In this document: positions 26,230 to 32,691 of the stretch, one piece after another
How positions within the stretch are numbered: position 1 is the stretch's first letter
How the letters are laid out: each line of letters opens with the position of its first letter
NCBI GenBank assembly: GCA_002435585.1
Contig: DJDY01000038.1
Span: 17,497-50,187, forward strand
Source of the DNA: Lachnospira sp. UBA5912
Lineage (GTDB): Bacteria > Bacillota > Clostridia > Lachnospirales > Lachnospiraceae
Direction: 5' to 3'
DNA length: 32,691 nt
Position numbers and translations under genes: made by a program
Notes under the pieces: model-generated
Told to the model about the DNA's origin: nothing
Database searches by the model: none
Seen by the model: the letters and a program-made list of their open reading frames with translations, nothing else

Positions 26230-28071
26230 ATGGATAATAAAAAAGGTGCAAGATTCTCAGGTGTTGGAATATATCTGGTTATTGTAATTATTGCAGCGAT
26301 GTTCATTATGTATATATCGCGTATGAATTCAGGTACCAGCGATTACACATATAGTGAATTTGTCAATGATGTTAACAAAGGAAAAGTAGAAAGCGTTGTT
26401 ATAAGACAGAATGCAGAAGTTCCAACAGGTGTATTGTCTGTCAAAGTGAGTGGAACACAGAATGTTAAGAGTGTTTATGTATCTGATGTTAAGCAGGTAG
26501 AGGAAATACTGCTTGATAAAGATATAACATACACGCTTAAGGATGTAACAAGACAGAGCGTTCTTCTTACATCGATACTTCCTTTCGGACTGAGCCTCAT
26601 TGTGCTCATATTTTTTATGATGATGATGACAAGACAGGCTGGCGGTGGTGGTGGCAACGCCAAGATGATGAACTTTGGTAAGAGCCGTGCCAGAATGATA
26701 AGTGGTGATGATAATAAGGTTACATTTAAGGATGTTGCTGGTCTTAATGAAGAAAAGGAAGAGCTTGAGGAGATAGTTGATTTCCTTAAGGATCCTGTAA
26801 GATATACTTCACTTGGGGCAAGAATACCAAAGGGTGTTATACTGACAGGAGCCCCCGGTACAGGTAAGACACTTCTTGCAAAGGCTGTTGCCGGAGAAGC
26901 TAATGTACCATTTTTTAGCATATCAGGTTCGGATTTTGTAGAGATGTTTGTCGGTGTCGGTGCTTCACGAGTAAGAGATATGTTTGAAGAAGCCAAGAAA
27001 AATGCCCCTTGTATCATATTTATCGATGAGATAGATGCTGTTGCCAGAAGAAGAGGAACAGGTATGGGCGGCGGACACGATGAAAGAGAACAGACATTAA
27101 ATCAGATGCTCGTTGAGATGGATGGTTTCGGCGTAAATGAAGGCATCATCGTTATGGCTGCCACTAACAGAATAGATATTCTTGACCCTGCTATACTCCG
27201 TCCGGGAAGATTTGACAGAAAGATAGTTGTCGGAAGACCTGATGTACAGGGAAGACTTGAGATACTTAAGGTACATGCAGCAAAGAAGCCGCTTGGTGAT
27301 GATGTAGACCTTGAGAAGCTTGCAAGAACTTCAGCAGGCTTTACAGGTGCAGACCTTGAAAATGTACTTAATGAAGCAGCTATCGGAGCGGCCAGAAAGA
27401 AGTCTAAGTATATAACAAATGCTGATGTCGAAGAAGCATTTATAAAGATAGGAATTGGCGTTGAAAAGAAAAGCAAGATTATATCTGATAAGGAAAAGAA
27501 GATTACAGCATACCATGAATCAGGTCACGCTATACTGTTCCATCTCCTTCCAGATGTAGGACCTGTCCACACTATATCAATCATTCCTACAGGCATGGGC
27601 GCAGCAGGTTACACTATGCCGCTTCCAGAACGTGATGAGATGTTTAATACTAAGGGGAAAATGCTTCAGAATATTATAGTAAGTCTTGGTGGACGTGTCG
27701 CAGAAGAGCTTGTGTTTGATGATATAACAACAGGTGCTTCACAGGATATCAAGCAGGCAACACAGACAGCAAGAGATATGGTTACAAAGTATGGTTTTTC
27801 GGACAAGCTTGGACTTATCAATTATGATACAGACAGCGATGAGGTATTCATAGGAAGAGACCTTGCACACACAAGACCATATGGCGAGGATGTTGCAACG
27901 CTTATTGACAAAGAAGTTAAGGATATAGTAGATGATTGCTATGCTAAAGCAAAGAAGCTTATATCAGAGCATATGGATGTGCTTAAAAAGAGCTCAGAAC
28001 TGTTGCTTGAAAAGGAAAAGATATCAAGAGATGAATTCGAGGCACTTTTTGCAGATGATGCTACAGTTTAG
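26230..28071 (+). CDS. ftsH: ATP-dependent zinc metalloprotease FtsH
   Basis: Membrane-bound AAA+ protease that removes misfolded membrane and regulatory proteins, 613 residues. There are two membrane helices (about 10-28 and 108-128) with an extracytoplasmic loop between. Walker A is GAPGTGKT (near 207) and Walker [16 protein letters not shown]. The second region of homology ends in [18 protein letters not shown]. The zinc site is HESGH (near 428), with a later conserved Asp in [10 protein letters not shown]. The C-terminus is short, ending FADDATV. GGAGAG precedes the ATG. Confidence 0.97.
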   Translation: MDNKKGARFSGVGIYLVIVIIAAMFIMYISRMNSGTSDYTYSEFVNDVNKGKVESVVIRQNAEVPTGVLSVKVSGTQNVKSVYVSDVKQVEEILLDKDITYTLKDVTRQSVLLTSILPFGLSLIVLIFFMMMMTRQAGGGGGNAKMMNFGKSRARMISGDDNKVTFKDVAGLNEEKEELEEIVDFLKDPVRYTSLGARIPKGVILTGAPGTGKTLLAKAVAGEANVPFFSISGSDFVEMFVGVGASRVRDMFEEAKKNAPCIIFIDEIDAVARRRGTGMGGGHDEREQTLNQMLVEMDGFGVNEGIIVMAATNRIDILDPAILRPGRFDRKIVVGRPDVQGRLEILKVHAAKKPLGDDVDLEKLARTSAGFTGADLENVLNEAAIGAARKKSKYITNADVEEAFIKIGIGVEKKSKIISDKEKKITAYHESGHAILFHLLPDVGPVHTISIIPTGMGAAGYTMPLPERDEMFNTKGKMLQNIIVSLGGRVAEELVFDDITTGASQDIKQATQTARDMVTKYGFSDKLGLINYDTDSDEVFIGRDLAHTRPYGEDVATLIDKEVKDIVDDCYAKAKKLISEHMDVLKKSSELLLEKEKISRDEFEALFADDATV

Positions 28072-28131
28072 CGGATTGTATTTTTGTTGAAACAAATTAT
28101 GTGCAATGTGCATAAAAAAATATGATATAAA

Positions 28132-28177
28132 TTGTGAACTTTGTGAACACTTATGGAGCTTGGTATGATATTATAAT
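28132..28177 (+). promoter_or_regulatory. promoter-like element with direct repeat downstream of ftsH
   Basis: Two TTGTGAAC copies (28132-28139 and 28141-28148) are followed by a perfect TATAAT (28172-28177). Spacing to the second TTGTGA is 25 bases, too long for a normal -35, so an activator would be needed. Transcription from here would run about 95 nt to the terminator at 28246-28277. Confidence 0.3.
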
Positions 28178-28245
28178 TAACGTAAAAACCCCCAATACAT
28201 TATATATTTTTTGCTACACCCCATAATAAGTGAAATACCTTCTCC

Positions 28246-28277
28246 AAAAAGGACAGTCCCCCCAGACTGTCCTTTTT
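28246..28277 (+). terminator. strong intrinsic terminator after ftsH
   Basis: A perfect 13-bp stem, AAAAAGGACAGTC (28246-28258) with GACTGTCCTTTTT (28265-28277), has a 6-base CCCCCA loop and built-in T and A runs. It could work in both directions. It lies 175 bases after the ftsH stop. Confidence 0.92.
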
Positions 28278-28287
28278 ATTTGCGCGA

Positions 28288-28448
28288 GTAACGATGAGAA
28301 TGGATAATTAAAGAATCTCACATCCTGCTTGCAGGAATGGGAGATTTTTTAATTATCTATTCGAGGAGCACCGCGTCATAGGTAAGAGCGTATTTTATAA
28401 AGTAAATAAATTACGAAGCAAAAACGCTCTTACCTATGCCATCGTTAC
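28288..28448. ncRNA. nested three-way inverted-repeat structure, unknown
   Basis: The outer stem GTAACGATG (28288-28296) pairs with CATCGTTAC (28440-28448). It encloses hairpin I, 28298-28319 with 28341-28362 (22 bp, inner CCTG/CAGG), and hairpin II, the perfect 15-bp CATAGGTAAGAGCGT (28377-28391) with ACGCTCTTACCTATG (28424-28438). The junction linkers are one base on the 5' side, 14 between hairpins and one on the 3' side. Hairpin I also has a T run that could terminate transcription. It may be a non-coding RNA, a small mobile element or stacked terminators. No open frame crosses it. Confidence 0.5.
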
Positions 28449-28457
28449 GAGTTAAGA

Positions 28458-28557
28458 GAAGCCGTAAGTAGAGGAAATATTAATAAAACATATATTAAAA
28501 AGTAAAGATAAGGGAAACGAAGCCGTAAATTAAAGAAATATTAATAAATATATCTTA
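28458..28557. repeat. imperfect tandem repeat, two units, period 61
   Basis: GAAGCCGTAA begins both units (28458 and 28519). Each continues into a similar AAATATTAATAAA stretch. Similarity extends about 39 bases per unit. It lies between the three-way structure and the GH13 promoter. No coding potential seen. Confidence 0.55.
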
Positions 28558-28560
28558 CAG

Positions 28561-28589
28561 TTGAATAAATATCCGTAATGATATAGAAT
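28561..28589 (+). promoter_or_regulatory. sigma-A-type promoter for the GH13 gene
   Basis: TTGAAT (28561-28566), a 17-base spacer and TAGAAT (28584-28589). Transcription would start near 28596, leaving a short leader with AAGGAG before the ATG at 28621. The structured region upstream is therefore outside this transcript. Confidence 0.65.
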
Positions 28590-28620
28590 TATATATGATT
28601 AATGTCAAGGAGTTTTTTCT

Positions 28621-30735
28621 ATGATAATAAGCGCAGGAGTTGAGAACCTTACATCATGGGAAAGGAAGCTTTTGTATATGTGTAATGCAAGACCAACCAT
28701 CAATACAAGAGCTTTATTTTCTGATGTTACAGAGGATTACAGAAGTCCGGCAGAACCGATGCCGGGAGATACCGTAAAGATAAGGCTGAGAACGGGACGA
28801 TATAATGTAGACAAGGCATATATATACGTCAATAATGTAGAATGCCCTATGACAAAAATCAAGGCAGTCGGGCTTTTTGATTATTATGAAGCTGATATTA
28901 AAGTTGGTGAGGAGAAGCTTTATTATTACTTTAAAGTCGAGACTGGAAAGGTTGTATGCTATTACAATCAGATAGGTGCGATAAAAGATCTGAATATTTA
29001 TTATAATTTTCAGATTATGCCAGGATTTAAGACACCATCGTGGGCAAAGGGTGCTGTTATGTACCAGATATTTACAGATAGGTTCTATGATGGTGATAAG
29101 ACAAACAATGTTCTTGATGACGAATACAGCTATATAGGAGAACATGTCTGTCAGGTTAAAGACTGGGACAAATATCCTGCAACTATGGGTGTAAGGGAAT
29201 TTTATGGTGGTGACCTTAAGGGTGTGCTTGATAAGCTTGATTATCTTAGTGACCTTGGTGTTGAAGTTATATATTTTAACCCGCTGTTTGTTTCACCATC
29301 TAATCACAAATATGATATTCAGGATTATGATTATATAGATCCACATTTTGGAGTTATTAAAAAGGATGATGGAGAACTTCTGAATGATGGAGATCAGAAT
29401 AATACCCATGCAACAAGATATATAAACAGAGTTACAAGCAAAGAGAATCTTGAGGCAAGCAATGCGTTCTTTGCCCAGGTAGTTGAACAGATTCACAAAA
29501 GAGGAATGAAAGTTATAATAGATGGAGTGTTTAACCACTGCGGTTCATTTAACAAGTGGATGGACAGGGAGCACATATATAGTTCCAGTGAAGATGATTA
29601 TGAGTGTGGTGCATACGAGAAATATGAAAGTCCATATCATAGTTTCTTTAAATTTTATGGCAATCAGTGGCCGGATAATGGTTCATATGATGGATGGTGG
29701 GGACACGATACGCTGCCTAAGCTAAATTATGAGGAATCACAGGAACTTGAACAATATATTCTTGATATAGGTAAGAAATGGGTATCAGCCCCTTTCAGTG
29801 TCGATGGATGGAGACTTGATGTAGCGGCAGACCTAGGCTACAGTAAAGAATATAATCATGAATTCTGGAAGAAGTTCAGAAAAGCAGTTAAAGAAGCTAA
29901 TCCTGAGGCGATTATTCTTGCTGAGAATTATGGTGATTCATATGACTGGCTTCAGGGAGATGAATGGGATACTATCATGAACTATGATGCTTTTATGGAA
30001 CCCGTTACCTGGTTTCTTACAGGCATGGAAAAGCATAGTGATGAGATGCGCCCTGATTCCTTAGGTAATCCAGATTATTTCTTTGGTGCCATGCATCATA
30101 ATATGGCGCGTATGGGTGGACAGAGTTTTGCTATATCTATGAATGAACTGTCTAATCATGATCATTCAAGATTCTTAACGAGGACTAATCATGTTGTGGG
30201 AAGAGTGGCACAGTTAGGTCCTGATGCGGCTAATAAGAATGTTAATAAGGCGGTTTTCATGGAGGCGGTAGTCATACAGATGACATGGCCAGGTGCGCCA
30301 ACAATATACTATGGAGACGAAGCAGGGGTGTGTGGATTCACAGATCCTGATAATAGAAGAACATATCCATGGGGACATGAGGATAAGGAGCTTATCCAGT
30401 TCCATAAGGATGTTATAAAAATGCATAAAGAAAATGAAGTGTTAAAAACAGGTTCATACAAGCAGCTTTATTCTGAACACAATGTAATTGCATATGCAAG
30501 ATTTAATATGGAAGATGCAGTTATTATTGTTGTTAACAATGGCGAAGATGAGATAAGAGTTAATATTCCAGTATGGGAAACAGGGCTTGATATGGATGCT
30601 GATGTAGAACAGATAATGGTGACATTTGACGGCGGATACACAATAGACAGGCAGGGCTACAGTTTAAAAGATGGCAGGCTTGACATAGGATTAAGAAAGA
30701 CATCAGCCGTTGTGTTACGAAAGCTCCGGTGGTAG
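28621..30735 (+). CDS. cytoplasmic GH13 alpha-glucan hydrolase (neopullulanase / maltodextrinase type)
   Basis: A 704-residue alpha-amylase-family enzyme without a signal peptide, so it probably breaks down imported maltodextrins or cyclodextrins in the cytoplasm. Residues about 30-135 form an N-terminal beta-sandwich domain like that of GH13_20 enzymes. The catalytic barrel follows: VIIDGVFNHCG, nucleophile in GWRLDVAAD (Asp400), acid/base in ILAENYG (Glu435) and the stabilising Asp in ELSNHDHSRF (Asp514). A C-terminal beta domain ends in SAVVLRKLRW. AAGGAG lies before the ATG. Exact specificity cannot be fixed from sequence alone. Confidence 0.9.
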   Translation: MIISAGVENLTSWERKLLYMCNARPTINTRALFSDVTEDYRSPAEPMPGDTVKIRLRTGRYNVDKAYIYVNNVECPMTKIKAVGLFDYYEADIKVGEEKLYYYFKVETGKVVCYYNQIGAIKDLNIYYNFQIMPGFKTPSWAKGAVMYQIFTDRFYDGDKTNNVLDDEYSYIGEHVCQVKDWDKYPATMGVREFYGGDLKGVLDKLDYLSDLGVEVIYFNPLFVSPSNHKYDIQDYDYIDPHFGVIKKDDGELLNDGDQNNTHATRYINRVTSKENLEASNAFFAQVVEQIHKRGMKVIIDGVFNHCGSFNKWMDREHIYSSSEDDYECGAYEKYESPYHSFFKFYGNQWPDNGSYDGWWGHDTLPKLNYEESQELEQYILDIGKKWVSAPFSVDGWRLDVAADLGYSKEYNHEFWKKFRKAVKEANPEAIILAENYGDSYDWLQGDEWDTIMNYDAFMEPVTWFLTGMEKHSDEMRPDSLGNPDYFFGAMHHNMARMGGQSFAISMNELSNHDHSRFLTRTNHVVGRVAQLGPDAANKNVNKAVFMEAVVIQMTWPGAPTIYYGDEAGVCGFTDPDNRRTYPWGHEDKELIQFHKDVIKMHKENEVLKTGSYKQLYSEHNVIAYARFNMEDAVIIVVNNGEDEIRVNIPVWETGLDMDADVEQIMVTFDGGYTIDRQGYSLKDGRLDIGLRKTSAVVLRKLRW

Positions 30736-30773
30736 GTTGATTGTTCTACAAACATTGGAAATAGGAGTTAGAT

Positions 30774-31673
30774 ATGGCAGTAGATAATAACGATGGAAAA
30801 AAGATACAGCTTAATCGTAAGATGAGGTTATGGAATAAGTATAAGAATCCTGTAATCGGAGTTGTGTCAGTTATAGTTATAATAGCGATAGTGGCAGTAG
30901 TACTTAAGACATGCAGTGTAGGCAAGACAGAAAACAATGGTACAACAACAAGAGCTGAAAGAGAAAGTATAAGCAGTTTGGCAGCTACAGATACAACAAC
31001 ACAGGCAACAACAGAAGCAGTAACACAGGCAGCAACAGAAGCACAGAGTACAACACAGGCAACAACAGCAGTGGCAGCAGGTGGAAATGTTGTTAAGATA
31101 TCAGATACAGCTGATGAGGAAGAGTATACATCAGAGAGTACATTATCAGATGCAGTGTTATTTGGTGATATGATTATTACAGGAATCAAGGATTATGGAT
31201 ATCTTGGTTCGGCTAATATAGTATCCGATAATAATCTTACAACAGATAAGGCACTCAGTTATGTTTCAGATGTTAAGGATAAGAATCCATCAAAGGTATA
31301 TTTACTTGTTGGACTTAATGACCTTAACTATGGAACAAGGTCAGGAGCAGATGTGGCAGAAAGAATAGAAACTATTGTATCATCACTGAAAGAAAATATT
31401 CCATCAGCTAAGATATATGTAGTTTCATTGCTTCCAATTACGCCTGATTTCGAGGCCAAGTCATCAGTTAAGATAAAGCAGACAGATATTGATGATGCTA
31501 ATAAAAAGCTTACTGAGGATGCAGCATCTATGGGTGCAACATTCATAGATATCGCAGATGCATTCAAGGATGGTTCAGGTTATCTTAATACTAAGTTTTC
31601 AACGGGTGGATATAATCTTAATCATAATTATTATCCATTTTTCCTTAATAAGTTAGCAGGAGCGGCTAAATAA
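30774..31673 (+). CDS. membrane-anchored SGNH-fold protein without catalytic residues
   Basis: A 299-residue protein with a basic cytoplasmic start and one membrane helix (about 26-46), then a Thr/Gln/Ala-rich linker (about 55-100) and an SGNH/GDSL-type domain outside the cell. Block I is LFGDMIITG, where the family has GDS: the nucleophile Ser is Met133. Block III, LLVGLNDLNYG, keeps the Asn. Block V is TGGYNLNHNYY, where DGxHLN is expected, so the catalytic Asp and His are Gly278 and Asn281. It is probably a binding or scaffolding protein at the cell wall. AGGAG precedes the ATG. Its stop codon overlaps the trmD start, so the two are translationally coupled. Confidence 0.8.
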   Translation: MAVDNNDGKKIQLNRKMRLWNKYKNPVIGVVSVIVIIAIVAVVLKTCSVGKTENNGTTTRAERESISSLAATDTTTQATTEAVTQAATEAQSTTQATTAVAAGGNVVKISDTADEEEYTSESTLSDAVLFGDMIITGIKDYGYLGSANIVSDNNLTTDKALSYVSDVKDKNPSKVYLLVGLNDLNYGTRSGADVAERIETIVSSLKENIPSAKIYVVSLLPITPDFEAKSSVKIKQTDIDDANKKLTEDAASMGATFIDIADAFKDGSGYLNTKFSTGGYNLNHNYYPFFLNKLAGAAK

Positions 31674-32368
31674 TGAAGTTTTACGTTATGACACTCTTTC
31701 CACAGATGATCATGGATGGATTGAATACAAGCATTACTGGCAGGGCTATGGAGTCAGGGGCTTTGTCAGTTGAAGCAGTAGATATCAGGGATTTTTCACA
31801 GAATAAGCATATGAAGGTTGATGATTATCCATATGGTGGTGGTGCTGGTATGGTTATGCAGGCTGGACCTGTATGCGATGCATACGAAAGTATTGCACTA
31901 AAATGCACAAAAAGACCAAGAGTAGTGTATATGACACCTCAGGGACATACATTTAACCAGAAAATGGCGGAGGAGTTTTCTAAGGAAGAAGAACTTGTAA
32001 TATTGTGCGGACATTATGAAGGTATAGATGAGAGGGCACTTGAACTGATAGTTACTGATTATGTATCAATAGGTGACTATGTACTCACAGGTGGAGAGCT
32101 TCCGGCAATGGTTGTTATTGATTCAGTATCTAGGCTTGTTCCAGGTGTGCTTAATAATGAGGAATCAGCACAGACAGAGAGCTTTTCAGATGGTCTGCTT
32201 GAATATCCCCAGTATACAAGACCGGCCGAATATAAGGGACTTAAGGTTCCTGATGTATTATTGTCAGGTCATCACGGAAAGATAGAAGAGTGGAGACATG
32301 AGAAATCGCTTGAAAGAACGAAGAAGTACAGACCTGATATGTATGAAAAATATATGAATGAAATATAG
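31673..32368 (+). CDS. trmD: tRNA (guanine-37-N1)-methyltransferase
   Basis: SPOUT methyltransferase that makes m1G37 in tRNAs reading CNN (Leu, Pro, Arg) codons and prevents frameshifting, 231 residues. Family motifs are MKFYVMTLFPQMI, DDYPYGGGAGMVMQ, the trefoil-knot SAM site LCGHYEGIDERALE...VSIGDYVLTGGELPAM, and LLSGHHGKIEEWR. The A of its ATG is the last base of the previous stop codon. It is normally found with rpsP, rimM and rplS; here it follows an unrelated anchored protein. A terminator follows at once. Confidence 0.96.
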   Translation: MKFYVMTLFPQMIMDGLNTSITGRAMESGALSVEAVDIRDFSQNKHMKVDDYPYGGGAGMVMQAGPVCDAYESIALKCTKRPRVVYMTPQGHTFNQKMAEEFSKEEELVILCGHYEGIDERALELIVTDYVSIGDYVLTGGELPAMVVIDSVSRLVPGVLNNEESAQTESFSDGLLEYPQYTRPAEYKGLKVPDVLLSGHHGKIEEWRHEKSLERTKKYRPDMYEKYMNEI

Positions 32369-32373
32369 AAAAT

Positions 32374-32420
32374 ATGGCTGCTGAGGTATTGAGTCAGTCA
32401 TACGAGGCAGCCATTTACTT
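32374..32420 (+). terminator. intrinsic terminator after trmD
   Basis: A perfect 8-bp stem, ATGGCTGC (32374-32381) with GCAGCCAT (32407-32414), has an inner GTAT/ATAC pairing and is followed by a T-rich tail (TTACTTTTC). Confidence 0.75.
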
Positions 32421-32529
32421 TTCTATACCATTAGCAAGCGAACGATTCTGTAAAACATGACAAAGGAGCATGAAGGTGCGGGTTCGTGAGTGTGGAATAA
32501 ATAATACATGGTATAATAGAAAAATTAAG

Positions 32530-32559
32530 TTGACGGGTTGGAAGAAAATATGGTAAAAT
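32530..32559 (+). promoter_or_regulatory. promoter for the tRNA gene
   Basis: TTGACG (32530-32535), an 18-base spacer and TAAAAT (32554-32559) with an extended -10 TGG (32551-32553). It lies 90 bases before the tRNA. A second extended -10, TGGTATAAT (32509-32517), lies upstream without a clear -35. The rest of 32421-32649 shows no clear gene. Confidence 0.6.
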
Positions 32560-32649
32560 AAACAAGTCTTTGGTAGAGAACCTGTTTCCTATCGATGTCA
32601 GTGATATGAGGTTAATATGACCACCATAGTTAACAGATGATCACAATAC

Positions 32650-32691
<42 letters not shown>

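Noticed and set aside
28288..28448. Integron attC site
   Set aside because: The outer arms lack the RYYYAAC and GTTRRRY core boxes, and no integrase or cassette is near.
28458..28557. CRISPR array
   Set aside because: Only two imperfect units with an AT-rich spacer and no cas genes nearby.

Overview
The window comes from a low-GC, spore-forming Firmicute. The likely family is Lachnospiraceae: codon use is rich in ATA and AGA, the F-type ATP synthase has a sodium-type c-subunit motif, and the spoVT / rqcP / yabP / yabQ / divIC / spoIIE / tilS / hpt / ftsH block is typical of Clostridia and Bacilli. I cannot name the genus from sequence alone. Most genes are on the plus strand; there are two minus-strand blocks (about 12.95-15.5 kb and 19.05-19.9 kb).

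Layout. 1-5603: ATP synthase operon, from the end of atpE through atpF, atpH, atpA, atpG, atpD and atpC. 5755-6558: a YwmB-like anchored protein whose ribosome-binding site lies inside a 76-base near-palindrome. 6742-12753: a SAM-dependent methyltransferase, a large anchored extracellular protein that ends in a degenerate C39-like peptidase fold, and a class A penicillin-binding protein whose C-terminal tail looks frameshifted. 12952-15506 (minus): a small membrane protein, a PlsC-type acyltransferase and an ApbE flavin-transferase lipoprotein. 15765-18791: a trigger-factor-like lipoprotein with an FKBP-type domain, then a SulP anion transporter. 19053-19889 (minus): an amidohydrolase. 20109-28071: sporulation, division and housekeeping block. 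28072-28620: a 549-base intergenic region with terminators, a nested three-way inverted-repeat structure and a tandem repeat. 28621-32368: a cytoplasmic GH13 alpha-glucan hydrolase, a membrane-anchored SGNH-fold protein lacking its catalytic residues, and trmD. The window ends inside a tRNA-Phe gene.

The most interesting signal is a pair of matching leader elements, about 80 nt each, in front of spoVT (20207-20285) and rqcP (20948-21027). Each has a 12-13 bp stem with a bulge at the same place, an 11-nt loop, and a downstream segment complementary to the loop that ends five bases before the Shine-Dalgarno. The stems differ by compensatory base changes, and the two genes have different predicted promoters (sigma-G type and sigma-A type) located upstream of the elements. 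This points to an RNA-level, translation-coupled regulator that I do not recognise as a known family.

Second-rank signals are a SpoIIE lacking the whole membrane domain, two extracellular proteins that keep enzyme folds but have lost the catalytic residues, the frameshifted PBP tail, the hairpin over the ywmB-like start, and the structured ftsH-GH13 intergenic region.
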